This document shows, in pieces, positions 8,586 to 19,103 of a stretch of 64,000 bases of DNA. The notes below the pieces were generated by a model. It ran no database searches, was not told the DNA's origin, and saw only the letters and a list, made by a program, of their open reading frames with translations. The stretch lies in contig ML977022.1 in assembly GCA_010015675.1 (NCBI GenBank), positions 94,398 through 158,397 on the forward strand. The letters are read 5' to 3'. Each line of letters starts with the position of its first letter. Position 1 is the first letter of the stretch. The position numbers were made by a program, and so were the translations under genes. The stretch comes from Byssothecium circinans. Taxonomy: Eukaryota; Ascomycota; Dothideomycetes; Pleosporales; Massarinaceae.

Positions 8586-11093
8586 TTATTCCTGTTGTAA
8601 TTTGCTCTGAGAAGAAGAGCTCGTTCGTTTCCCAATTTCCAAGAGCTTTGCAGACCCAGCACTGAGTTGTCGGAAATGGTGCTTGCCCAAGTCGACACTT
8701 TTGGCGCGCTGGACTATTATTATGGGCTCACCCTCGGAAATTGGCGAGTCGCCCTCAGTAGGCTCAGGGGCAGTGTCTTCTGGTGGGGGCTCGTCCTGGT
8801 GATAGAAAGTGAGGAGGCCTTCTGCAGACTTGACGCGGGGTTGGCGATGTACGATGGTAGGCTGGCGACCGACACTACTCTGCACCAATTCTTCTTCTTC
8901 AGAAGGTCTTGATGTTTCCGGCAGTGCTTCTTCGTCACCAGCTTCAACGGTGTCATGTTTCTCCACCTGTTCATCGCCCAAATTGGGTGACCGGCGCTCG
9001 CTAGGACGTGCCGTTAATCTTGTAAAATATTCATCGTCCGGTATACCCAGCTCTTCATAAGAGGCATTGAATTCTTCAGTCCGTTTTAGGGCTGAGGCGG
9101 AGCCAACGCTGGAACGCAGGTGTGACTTGTTCGATGCACGCTTGATTGGTTTTCCAGAAAGCCAAGATCCTTCGGAATCGACGGACGCTAGCGATTTGGA
9201 CATCAAACCAGTATTTGCCAGTGCGGGGCTTACCGGTGAATCTGTTCGCGCTGCTGAGCTGTTGGATTCAGTGTGAAGATCCGGAGGTTGTTGGCTTCTT
9301 CGTGTGCTTGCAAAAGTGGCGGCGGCGCCTGTTTCCGGTGATTGCATTCGCGAATCTGGCGGAGACATGGGGAATTCCGGAAGGTCTTCCCTAAATTTCG
9401 ACATTGTGCGGCGGGGAACCGCAGATGGCCGTTTGATTGGTATGGGAAGTGTTGGTGTGGGTGCGACAAGATGGGCAGGGAGCGGTTGTCGAGACATCGA
9501 TTCGCGCGAGGTGTTCGAAAAAGACACTTCGGATGGTGTAGCGTGGCCTTGGTCTTGCGACCTGCGTTTCCCTCGCCTGAAGAACGAAGCGAAATAACTC
9601 ATCCGCCTTCCTTCCGAGCTGCGGCGCCGGCCCGCACTCTTCTTGGGTGACGTTGTGTCGACCGTCTCGACGGCATGGAGGGATCCACTTGCCATGGGGT
9701 CGTAAGGATGCTCTACCGACTCCACAGGCGACTGCTCGGCCAATGTCTTGGAGAGAAGCTCCGGTAAATGAGAGACATTGGAGATAGCACGGGTGTGACT
9801 GGGGCCAGAGACACTGCCGCGGGAGTAACGGATAGCTTGTTGGGCGTCGGAGACGACGGGCTCTTCCATGGGGCTTTCAAGAGGAGTGGGTAGCTGCGTG
9901 GGCTCCTCCAACCTGGGAGTGGCTGCTGGTGTTTGCAATTGAGCCTGTTGCGGGGTCGATGGGCGGACGTCTTCCATCGGGGTGGCCGTCTCTCTTGCAA
10001 TACCGAGGCCAATCGCGCCGTGGGCCTCTCGGCGGGGAGTGCTAGGTGTGCCGGTGGCGATGGTGGCTTCTGCTGCCCTCTGCTTCTCTGCCCGACGCTC
10101 CAGTCTGCGGCGTGCCCGTTCTTCTTCAGCCCTCCTCTTCTTGTCCCTGCGCCGCTTGTCCCGCTCTAATATCTGCCTGAGGGCTCCGGCATCGAGCTCA
10201 TCTGCTAGATCGTCTATCCTACTCGTCCGTCTCGCATCCATGTCTTCTCTGCTTATTGATGTCTTCCTCTTGCTTCTAGCTGTGCTATTCTTGCTCTTGT
10301 TAGACGTCGGCGAGGTGTCGGTGCCGGCGTAGTAATGCTGCGAGCCCACGGAGCATCGTATCGTGGGCCGCGGCGAGAACATGTCGAGAGCGCTCACGCG
10401 GAAGGCGCAAGGGTCGGAGCTCCCAGACATGGAGGAGTGTATCGAATCTTCGGCAGGGAGGGAGATGTCAGAGGTCGGTCGCTCGAAGCGATGGTTGAGA
10501 GCGCCCTTGACTTTCTTGCTGTCGCGCCGTAGTATGCCACCCGAGTTGCCGGCCGGACGCTTCTGCGGGAGTGACATGCTCATCGCTCTGATCTCTTCTT
10601 CGCGTAGGTGGTCATCCCGTTTGTGCTTTTTGGTAGACTTTCGGCGCAGGAGTGCCGACTCGTTGACAGTTTTGCGCAGGGACTGGGGTCGTTGGAGGCG
10701 GGTCCGCTGGACGGAGGTTAGGCTCGATTGGGGATTGGCCTGAAAATTGTATGGGATACCGTAGTGTTGCGAGACGGGTCTCAAGTGGGGACTCTGGGCC
10801 AGGCGCCGTGCTTGAGGGAGCGCAGTGATGATGTCGTCGTCGGTGGGATGGGGGACGCCCGGCTCTTTGAGCACGGCGGCGTCGAGGTTGGGCGAGTGCT
10901 TTTCGGGGTCGGGCAGGGAAGCAATGGAACGCGAGCTCCGCCGTTTGCTGCGGCGACTGCTACGGCGACTGGGTGAACTCCTCAAGACGTCGTTGTGGGC
11001 AAAGGCATGCACTCGTTCTGCAACAGGTTCTGCGACACTGGGCCGTCCTTTAAGCTTCTTAGCAGCGGCTTTGGGCCGCCCGAACAACCACAT
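8586..11093 (-). CDS. Large intrinsically disordered basic protein, 835 aa, function unknown
   Basis: A single exon that starts at the ATG at 11093 (MWLFGRPKAAAKKLKG). The frame extends 12 codons further without an ATG. The start is strongly basic, followed by an Arg/Ser tract (SPSRRSSRRSKRRSSRS). At residues 298-343 lies a charged helix (LRQILERDKRRRDKKRRAEE and on) likely to form a coiled coil. The remainder is low-complexity Ser/Pro/Glu/Arg, with many RxxS-like possible kinase sites. No enzyme domain or membrane segment is visible. Proteins with this opening and layout occur in related filamentous ascomycetes as uncharacterised proteins, but I cannot name a family. The basic helix could bind nucleic acid or microtubules; this is speculation. 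The coding status is well supported by length and composition. Confidence 0.8.
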   Translation of the reverse strand: MWLFGRPKAAAKKLKGRPSVAEPVAERVHAFAHNDVLRSSPSRRSSRRSKRRSSRSIASLPDPEKHSPNLDAAVLKEPGVPHPTDDDIITALPQARRLAQSPHLRPVSQHYGIPYNFQANPQSSLTSVQRTRLQRPQSLRKTVNESALLRRKSTKKHKRDDHLREEEIRAMSMSLPQKRPAGNSGGILRRDSKKVKGALNHRFERPTSDISLPAEDSIHSSMSGSSDPCAFRVSALDMFSPRPTIRCSVGSQHYYAGTDTSPTSNKSKNSTARSKRKTSISREDMDARRTSRIDDLADELDAGALRQILERDKRRRDKKRRAEEERARRRLERRAEKQRAAEATIATGTPSTPRREAHGAIGLGIARETATPMEDVRPSTPQQAQLQTPAATPRLEEPTQLPTPLESPMEEPVVSDAQQAIRYSRGSVSGPSHTRAISNVSHLPELLSKTLAEQSPVESVEHPYDPMASGSLHAVETVDTTSPKKSAGRRRSSEGRRMSYFASFFRRGKRRSQDQGHATPSEVSFSNTSRESMSRQPLPAHLVAPTPTLPIPIKRPSAVPRRTMSKFREDLPEFPMSPPDSRMQSPETGAAATFASTRRSQQPPDLHTESNSSAARTDSPVSPALANTGLMSKSLASVDSEGSWLSGKPIKRASNKSHLRSSVGSASALKRTEEFNASYEELGIPDDEYFTRLTARPSERRSPNLGDEQVEKHDTVEAGDEEALPETSRPSEEEELVQSSVGRQPTIVHRQPRVKSAEGLLTFYHQDEPPPEDTAPEPTEGDSPISEGEPIIIVQRAKSVDLGKHHFRQLSAGSAKLLEIGKRTSSSSQSKLQQE

Positions 11094-13502
11094 GGCGAGG
11101 GAGCTGCGCAGCCGTGGAGTTGCGAGCAAACGTGACTGCGCGAGCGCGTTACCGTGCCGGACTGAGTGCGGGATGCGGGATGGACGCTATCTGCGATTGC
11201 GGCAACGCATGGTGGGTAGGGCGGCGAACGGCAGGGCGACGGCGAACAGCCAGTGGGCGAGGCGTGCAGTGAGTGTCGAGGTGGTGAATGGTGAATGTGT
11301 GGTGAAGTGAATGTATGGTATGGCGTGGTGTGGGTAGGGCGAGGTATGGAAGAGGCAAAACGAAGGGAGGCCGCAGTCAACGGGCAGCGTGTGATGGCTG
11401 GTTGGCGACCGTCTGGCAGTGACGCAAGGGGAGGCGCTCAACCTTGGTTGGATTCTTACGCTGGCAAACCCTTGGCCGTAGCCGACCGGCTACGCCTATG
11501 CCGCCCAAAACACCAGAGCCTTTGCACCTTTACTACGCCGGGGAATGTGTGTGTGCCAATTCACCGCCCTGTATACCTGCTTAACGCTAAATAAAGCACT
11601 ATTCGCGACTGCGTGGCACCCACATCCAAGCCGCACTCCTTCACGAAGCTGGGCCGCTAGCAGGAACGGTGGCAAACTCTCGACGTCGTCCACCAGGCCA
11701 GCCCTCGTCTGACTCTGGCCTTTCGCTGCCCACCAATGCCTGTGCCAATCACGCCTAGAACACACTTCTCTCCTCGCATTCTTCCCCTATCCACCTTCAA
11801 CCGAATTTCAAGACATGATCGCCTCGAACAACAGCGCCGCCACGCACATTTCATTGCAGCCCTCGCGGCAGTGGACACTTCAAGGTGCGTGGAGCCACGT
11901 TAGCGACTCGCCTTGCATAGGTCGGCCTGAGGTCCTCCACGGAACCTTCAGGTGCCCGGCTCTCCGCCTTGAAGCCCTTAGCATTCGAGAAACGGGACAT
12001 GATTGCTAGCCCTCCCCGACCGTCTATTCCGTACAATATCAATCGATATACCAGCTTGAACTTTACCATAATTCGATCGTCTTACCCCGGTGGTAGAGGA
12101 TGTTTCAGGTACGGTATGCTGTGCTCACCATTCTGCTGGCCCTGTCAGGCTGTCAGCTATCTATGCAAAAAGGGGCTCAGACGCATGAGACCATATAAGC
12201 ATGAAATACACGCAGTACGGAGTAGAGCGTCTCCTTTTTCTTTCATTCACCATCTCCTCGGCCGCAATGCTCACTAACTTTGTTCTACGGGGAACTCCGT
12301 ACTATCGTCAATAATTGACCACAGAGGGCGCTAGTCCTATCTGATCTGCACGCCGTTGCGCACAAGGTTGGTCGAAAATAGGTCCCGACCCACCTCTTAG
12401 GTCGTAATTTCGGGAATTCGCTGGCTTTTCAACGACTTCGCATGGATCGTGGTCAACCGTCAGCCGAGCCGTTCCGACGTTAACGGCTTCACGCTTGCTG
12501 ATATAATCAATCTATTTACAAACAACCGCCAAGTCCTTCCCTCTCGGCATTGGCGCACTATTAAAGGGTGCAACACGATTAGAGCACAGCGGGGAACTCG
12601 ACATGAGTACGGTGACAAGTCATCATCCTCGCGCGGCAAACAAGCGTCGAATGATGGTCACACAGCAGCCGCCACGACAACGGTGCATATGCAATGCCAC
12701 GAGACGGGCTGATGGATGGCAGGTGGCAAGTGACAGCTGGAAAATGAACGGTTGCTGGAAGGTTACGCAACAGAAGGGTTCCAATCGATCACTGACATTG
12801 AGCACGATGCAGCAAGATAGACGGATAGATACATGTAACGTCTGGAGTACTGAAGTGAACGCGTGGGGATGGTTATTGGTCGCACATATGTTGGTCTCGT
12901 CTCATGTGGACGCCAGAATTCTGGGGATGTTCTGGAGTTCACTCAAACTTCTAACATATACTGTACTGAAGTCTTTTTGTCAAGAAGTGAACCCTCGACC
13001 CAATCACGCGTCCAGCCCTTCTACAGTATCACCACGCCTACGATGACGAGAAGCTCGTTTGATGCCGAGAATCTCGAATGTCGTTGGTTAAGGTATACCG
13101 TCTCTTTCTCGAGCGAAGAGGTTGCTAAAATTTTGACGTCAATTGATGCCTGGATCTACCGTTTGGCATATCATTTGTTGGGTTAATTAGACCATTCACA
13201 GTCAATGTCGCCTCACAAAAATGATTACCTTGGACCAAAAACTGAAGACAGAGCAATAGATACATACAAAGCGGATATACCACTTTAGCTCTCTACTATC
13301 ATCAAGTAATTATTCCTGTACCACATGTCGAGGCAACTGGTAGGAGACCAATGCACTAACCTAATTCGGCCTAGTGGATCAGCGCTTACCCTCGCAACCA
13401 AGCGCAGCGTAAACAAACAAGCGTAACACCACCACGACGAAAAAACAACCCGTAAACACCAGACCTCAACAACAACAAGCTACTCTACAAGATACCGCCA
13501 AA
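11094..13502. other. 2.4 kb divergent intergenic region, no gene recognised
   Basis: Upstream of both the disordered-protein gene (-) and NUF2 (+). From about 11285 to 11345 the plus strand is a G/T/A-rich simple tract, so the minus strand is C/T/A rich, as often seen just upstream of fungal starts. The middle (11.8-13.3 kb) holds only short unconvincing frames. No RNA gene was identified. Confidence 0.35.
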
Positions 13503-15062
13503 ATGGCATACAATCCGCGTATGAGTACTGCGCGCGCAACTTCTCACCAGCGCCAACCTCCACCTCAAGAGGCGGATGACATGACACTGGTATGCGCTCT
13601 GCTCCCTATCTGCTCTCAGTACTAACAGCGATGATAGACCGATAAAGAAATTGCGGGCTGCATTAGCGACATAGGCGTTCCCTTCACCGTGGCCGACCTG
13701 CAGAAACCAAACCCACAAATCATCCAGAAAGTGTTCGAATGGCTGGCCGAGCTCCTGATGAACACAACGCGCGACGTCGTCGCGCCGGCTATGAGGGCCG
13801 CAGCTGAGGATACATGCGGAGGCGATGCAGAGCAGATATTCACGAGCGACACGAGGGACCTGATGGCTTTTTTCGTGATACTGCGGAAGCTTTTGCGCGA
13901 GGTAGTGAGTTTCTTTAATCCGTTTTCTGCTTCCATGAGATGACAAGAGGCCGAATGCTGACTTACTTGCGCTATAGTGCGGTATCTACGACTTTACGTT
14001 CTCAGATTTGTATAAACCGACGCACCACCGCCTCGTAAAGATCTTCTCGTACATGATCAATTTCATCCGCTTCCGAGAGTCGCAGACCGACATCATCGAC
14101 GAGCACTTCAACAAATCCGAGCGTACCAAGCTCCGCATCGAAGAACTCTACGACGAGAAGCAGGCGAAGGAAATGCAACTCGCGGATCTGGAACGCAATC
14201 GTGTCGCGACGAAGAGACTGATGCAAGAGAAAGAACAGCGCAACGCGGAGCTGAAGAACCGACTTCTGGAACTCAAGAGGGCGCAGGAAATGGTTGCAGA
14301 GAAACTCTCGCGGGCAAAAACCGAGCAGGACCGTCTGAAGGCTTTGCTACAGACGAAGGTGGAAAATAAGGAGAACGTGCAGCGCGAGGTGCTCAAGCTG
14401 AAGCCGTACACACAACAAAGCCCCACTGCGTTAGAAGACTCCCTGCGCGACCTCAACGACCGTCTCACGAACGACAAGAGCCAAATCGATACCCTAGACC
14501 GCCGCGCCCGCGCTCTCCAAACCTCCACCGACTCGTTCACTGTTGTCGCATCAGACGTAACGTCCTGCACACGCCTTCTGACCGACGTCCAGGCCGACCT
14601 CGCCAAAGAAGAGGAGGAGCTGGCCAAAGCGTCACGACACCGCGACGCGCTCGCCGACCGCAGTAACAATGTCCGCGACGTGGAGCGCCAGGAACGACTG
14701 CTGCAGAAGCAACTCGGCAACGTGAACGCGCGAACAGAGAAGTTGAAGACCAAAGCGGACGAAGAGGCCGAGCGCGCAAAGAAGAGGATGGAGGAATTGA
14801 GGGACACGCATCAGAAGCTGGCGGAAGAAAGGGGAGAGAAAGGGAAGGATATGGAGAGGCGGAGGGTGAGAATCGAGCAGACAGAGAAGAAGGTGAGTTC
14901 TATCATCTTCGAATACTGGAATCAAACTAATGCGAGATATAGATGGCCGAGCTCAAGGACAGCATTGAGAACGAGATACATGCTGCTCATGATGAGTACA
15001 TCAAGATGGAAAGCCATATCAAGCTGTATATTACGGAGATGGAGCAGAATATTCAGGCTTGA
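13503..15062 (+). CDS. NUF2: Kinetochore protein NUF2, four exons
   Basis: Subunit of the NDC80 complex that links kinetochores to spindle microtubules. Exons: 13503-13589, 13638-13904, 13978-14892 and 14943-15062, giving 462 aa, the usual length for fungal NUF2. The N-terminal calponin-homology-like domain runs to about residue 150, with the signature [20 protein letters not shown] and then [15 protein letters not shown] after intron 2. Residues 150-430 are a long coiled coil ([20 protein letters not shown] and on). The last exon ([20 protein letters not shown]...) completes the C-terminal helix that contacts SPC24/SPC25. Intron 2 could instead use a GTAGTG donor three bases earlier, removing one Val; GTGAGT is the stronger site. 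No other gene overlaps it. Confidence 0.93.
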
Positions 15063-15308
15063 GCGGTGTTACTTTGGGGTACGCGATTGTGCCGTTCGTT
15101 CTGGATGCCGATGATTGGGGGTAATAGTAGCGTGTAGGATTTGTGCCTTGCGGGATTGTGGTTGTTGTGAAATGTCTTCTTAGATACCATCATGCAGGGT
15201 TTGCGAGAATTGATGTAATTTTCTGTGTTTCGAGATTTTAAATGAGGACTCACAAGGTCGAATGGATTAGTTACGTTGTGGTATTGATTGTGCGTAGTAA
15301 GCCCAATA

Positions 15309-17150
15309 ACGTATTCCACCACCGAAGCGGCCACTTTTCCTTGGCAACACCATCACCACACTCATCACGAAATGCCTCGACCAACAAACGCAATACTTGT
15401 TTAACAAGAAGGCAGGATTGAGCTTGCCCTTCAAGCTTACCAATTAGGCCAATTTACAAGCCTCCGACGCGCTGCTGAGGCTTTTAACGTTCGTTATTAG
15501 AGACTCTCTGCACGCCTCAACGGAACCGCCTTTCGACCAACAACAGTACTGAACTGTTTAAAACTGTCCTCGACCAAAGAGGACACGCTTGTCTAATACA
15601 TCTTTAACCTTAATTCGCGAGGATTCGCGCCTATATTAGGCGAAGTGTTAGATATGGCGAATAAACTACTGCGCGAGCGGGGTAGTAAGCAAGTAGGCAT
15701 TAACTAGGCAACACGGTTCGTAGACTATTTAGAATAGTTATGAACAATTTAAAACTATTTAAAGGACCGTTAGAGGGCACTATAAGAAGATCCTAAAGTA
15801 GTTAGCGCATGGTTTAAGCTTATGTAGGATACTAAAGCGAAGTACAGCATACACGATAATGATATACATAACTTTAATAAGACTGGCTTTTAGATAGGTA
15901 TTATTAGCTCTATAAAAGTAGTTACTAGCTTAGAGAAGTAAGAAAGACCTACAACGGTTTAGCTAGGTAATAAGAAGTAGGTAATAGACATCTAGAGTAT
16001 ATATTTAAATAGTACATTTACCCTAGTATTTATTATATATAAAGGATGTGTCTACATCTTTTTATAGTACTAGGAAGCTAATATACTACGTAATTAAAAA
16101 CTTTTAATCTTAAAGAATAAATAGACGACTAATAAGCTTAGTCTTACGTAGTTAAAGCACTTTAACGCGCATATAAAGGCAAAAACTATTAGTGTCTATT
16201 AGTTGCTAATTTTAGATAGTCATAAAAGCTACCTAAATTAAAATTTTAAGGATTATTATTACAATAATAAGATCCTTACACTTTATATGCTACCGTACTT
16301 ATTACACGTCCTTTAGCTACTTAATGTAGTGTTATTCTCGCTACTTAAGCGTAAGTACTCTAAGATTATTTAGGGCTTAGCGTAATAGCGCGTTTTTTAC
16401 GTTAATAAGGAAACGTTCTTACTAGCCTTTAAAAACGTGTTTTTAAGCGTGTTTATAGTTTAGAACTATTAAAAGGCCTTTAAGGTAATAAGGCTAGTTC
16501 CTCTAAACGCGCAGGTAGTACTTAATTACCTTAATATGCGTATACGCACTCTATTAGGACTCCTACTACTAGAGACGCCATAGCTATTAAGGACTTTAAG
16601 TAATACACGTAAATTTAGCTTATAGTTAAAGTTTGTACGTAATTCTATTACCTAGTTACCATGAATAGCGCAGGATGGGCTTTTATAGCTTATTAAAAGT
16701 ACTAAGTTAGTGCTGCATTATACTACGCTTATAAAGTCGCGTATTAAAGAGCTTGAATAGCAACTTGCAGTTATAACTAAGCGTAAAACACGCAAATATA
16801 AGTATATTTAGAAGGGTAGTACTATAGAGTATAGTCCTATAGCAGACTAGAACAGTTCTAAACCGTTAGGAATGGTTTAGAACTGTAAAAGGGCGAGGGT
16901 GGAAGGTGAGGGCGAGGTGCGACAATCGCGATAACCAGGTATTTAGCGCTGTGGCAACTGCGGTAAGACTAGGTATAACGCGAGAACTTGTTAAGCTAAT
17001 AAAGAGGGTTCTTCTAAGTTGGAGGCTAGTACTTAGTATATATTTTCAGATAGCGATGCGGACGATAATGATGATGCAGTTGAGTGAGTTGGTGTTGCCA
17101 AGGAAAAGTGGCCGCTTCGGTGGTGTGGCCGCTTTGGTGGTGGAATACGT
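15309..17150 (+). mobile_element. RIP-degraded pogo/Fot1-type DNA transposon
   Basis: A 1842-bp element bounded by TIRs. The left end reads ACGTATTCCACCACCGAAGC and continues to TTGGCAACACCA; the right end is its reverse complement. Both sides are flanked by TA (15307-15308 and 17151-17152), the target duplication of the Tc1/mariner superfamily. The size fits pogo/Fot1 elements. The right TIR contains an extra near-copy of GGCCGCTTCGGTGGTG, so it is longer than the left. The interior from about 15.6 to 16.9 kb is strikingly rich in TA, TAA and TAG, unlike the surrounding DNA. This contrast and the type of stop codons (CAG/CAA/TGG-derived) are the footprint of RIP. The element sits between NUF2 and FIP1 and interrupts neither. 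Confidence 0.9.
15372..16840 (+). pseudogene. Dead pogo/Fot1 transposase
   Basis: Reading from the ATG at 15372 gives recognisable transposase segments cut by many stops. They include a psq-type helix-turn-helix (GRIELALQAYQLGQFTSLRR, AAEAFNVR), the CENP-B-like segment RGFAPILGEVLDMANKLLRE and RGSKQVGIN*ATRFVD, and the DDE catalytic core. In the core the family motif FDETGF appears as FNKTGF, with the catalytic Asp and next Glu both changed by G-to-A. Further on, LPYLLHVL*LLNVVLFSLLK matches the family's PPYxxHxLQPLDV block. Stops are all of kinds expected from C-to-T or G-to-A change. No functional product is possible. The end coordinate is approximate because the C-terminus is badly eroded. 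Confidence 0.88.
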
Positions 17151-17419
17151 TACATGTAGTATCAGACATTTTCCCTGTACTGGGGGCATTTCGATGAACA
17201 GAAGAACCATTTAGTGTCAAAGACTTCGATCCTGCCTCACGAACAATCAAGCTTGGTGAATAATATCCTTCATACTATTTTATCATGCGTCAAATCCCCA
17301 CCCCACGATTCCTTTGGTATCTAATAGTACACGAAAACGCCGTGGATGCATGTATTGCATGATCCCAAAACCGCCTATATCATGTGAAGTGTAAAGAAGC
17401 AGCAAGAAAGGGAGAGAAA

Positions 17420-18408
17420 TCACCATCCACCCCGTCCTCTACCTCCTCTCCGCCCACCGCGTCCTCCCCCACCTCCGCCACCATACCCTCCTTGCTGCTG
17501 CTGTTGCTGCTGCTGCTGATCGCCCCCAAACCCGCTGCCGCCGCCGCCAGCCATCTGCATAAAAGCGTTGAAATCCATAGTACTTGGATCGATGCCGTTC
17601 TGCATCATCTGGGCCATAGCTTGCTGAATCATCTCCTCGTTCATCATGCCCGCACCCATTGGGCCTGCGGGCGGCCCGGCAGCACCTGCCGCAGGGCCCG
17701 CAGGCGCGTTCGGTGGAGCGGCGACCGGGTTCCCACCTCCCGGACCCATGCCCTGGCCAAAGAAGCTCTGTAGCTGCGCCGTCTCTGCTTTCTGCTGCGT
17801 GAGTGTGTCGGCCATGGTCTGCTGTCTCTGCCTGTACATTTCCCACGTAAACTCGTCGAAGCCGTAGTTGAAGTAGTCGGATTGGTCTGCGCCGGGTAAG
17901 CGCCATGGTTTGGATGCCTCGGCGAGATCTGCATCTATGTCGACTTGCGATATCGGTTTTCCTAGCGGGGAGTATGTCGGGTCGGCATTTACATCTATGG
18001 TCGAGCTTTTGACGGCTGGGTACGCGGTGCCTGGTTGGCCTTGTAGTTGCGGGACTATTCCTCTGGAAGCTTGCGAGGGGGTGGATGTTTGTTGGGGCGG
18101 TGCTTCGATCTTTATCGCTTTCGATTCTACGGGTTTTGCGGGCTGCGCGGGCTTCGGAGCTTCAGGCGGTCGGTCGATGATGATTTCGACATCGTCCTGT
18201 GTAGTGGTTAGCTTCAATTGCAGTGCTGGAGCTGCGCAGGGCTTACGGAGTCGTCGCCGCTTGAGTCTTCCTCTCCCGACTCATCGCCCTCATCCATCGG
18301 CTCGTCTCCTTCGCTCGCGTCTCCATCTTTCACCTCCTCCTCCTTCTTTGCCTCAGCGGGCGCGGCCGTCTCGGACGGGCCGTAGAGATCATCGTCTTCC
18401 TCGTCCAT
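17420..18408 (-). CDS. FIP1: Pre-mRNA 3'-end processing factor FIP1, two exons
   Basis: Component of the cleavage and polyadenylation complex that tethers poly(A) polymerase. Exons 18247-18408 and 17420-18196, intron GTAAGC...CACAG with GCTAACC as branch site, product 312 aa. The N-terminus is acidic (MDEEDDDLYGPSE...DEGDESGEEDSSGDD), as in FIP1 proteins. The conserved FIP1 motif is present at about residues 135-165: ASKPWRLPGADQSDYFNYGF followed by DEFTWEMY. After it come a Pro/Gly/Ala/Met-rich linker, a run of nine Gln (17492-17518) and a Gly/Arg-rich RGG tail ending RGGRGRGGW. The reading frame is open upstream of the chosen ATG through another coding-like exon, so the annotated protein may be longer (see next entry). 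Confidence 0.9.
17492..17518 (-). repeat. Poly-Gln codon repeat in FIP1
   Basis: Nine consecutive Gln codons, eight CAG and one CAA on the coding strand. The tract lies between the Met-rich segment and the RGG tail, and such repeats vary in length between strains. Confidence 0.85.
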
Positions 18409-18908
18409 TGTTTCCTGCTCCCAGAATCTTGGCGGCTGGCCCTTCTTGAAGTCCCAGGGAATCAGGCGGTAACCGGCGAGCTCGAGCTGGTCTTTGATGA
18501 AGCGCGCGCGGGTGATGACGTTGCGGTGCTTGTCGCGCTCGACGTCGTGGTTGGGGAAGCGGAAGAGGTAGACGAGTTTGCCTCTCTTGAGACCAATTCG
18601 GACAGTGTTCTGGGACCTGTTGTTGAAAGCGAACGGGCAAGGGTTAGCTAAGAAATATGCGGCTCTGCGCGTTATGCTGTCTGTGCTTGGCGCGTTTTCG
18701 GGCTAGCTGACCTAGCGACAAACATCACCGCAGTGCTGGGTAACACTAGATATTTCTCTACTTACGCGCTTACACGCTCTAATCGACATAGAGGCAGATC
18801 GACCACCTCGTTCTTCTCGAGCTTCTCCTTGATTAGGTTGAGCTCGCCTTCTCGCCGCGCCGTCACTTCGTTGTAGCTGGGGAACAGGTCGGTCCTGTAG
18901 GCACTCAT
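18409..18908 (-). CDS. In-frame upstream module of FIP1: fused N-terminus or separate small gene
   Basis: Two exons, 18766-18908 and 18409-18616, joined by GTAAGT...CAACAG (149 nt, with GCTAAC branch site), encode 117 residues. The reading frame then enters the FIP1 start codon with no stop between. The sequence starts MSAYRTDLFPSYNEVTARRE, has a charged helix GELNLIKEKLEKNE, then TVRIGLKRGKLVYLFRFPNH and a basic DVERDKHRNVITRARFIKDQ, ending GYRLIPWDFKKGQPPRFWEQ just before FIP1. Base composition and a well-formed intron argue it is coding. I do not recognise the domain. It either extends FIP1 to 429 aa or is a separate conserved protein fused here. The FIP1 ATG has a good context (ACAATGG), so internal initiation is also possible. 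Confidence 0.6.
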
Positions 18909-19103
18909 CTCCGCTGGTGAAGGCCGTAGCGCTCAGCTGCACCGACCGACGACCTCCGATCCGCGCTTTTCTTGGACAACACTGCCATTGCCCATATTCT
19001 CAGCTGTGGCTTCCCGGTTAGGAGCAGGCATACATACAGCGTAGTTAATTGGGCAGTCGCGACTGTCGGGCAAGCAAAGCAAGGGATACCGGATTCACAC
19101 GCA
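18909..19103. promoter_or_regulatory. Short bidirectional promoter, FIP1 module / NUP49
   Basis: Only 195 bases separate the divergent ATGs at 18908 (-) and 19104 (+). Both 5' UTRs and core promoters must fit here if the upstream FIP1 module is real. No TATA box is evident. The central part carries CCTGACCGACGACCTCCG-like GC-rich sequence. Confidence 0.4.

Noticed and set aside
8809..11310. Several plus-strand frames opposite the disordered-protein gene
   Set aside because: They mirror the biased codons of the minus-strand gene; the minus-strand frame is continuous over 835 codons and far better supported.
13485..14807. Long minus-strand frames over NUF2
   Set aside because: They are antisense shadows of the coiled-coil coding exons, rich in Ser/Arg/Leu as expected from reading such sequence backwards.
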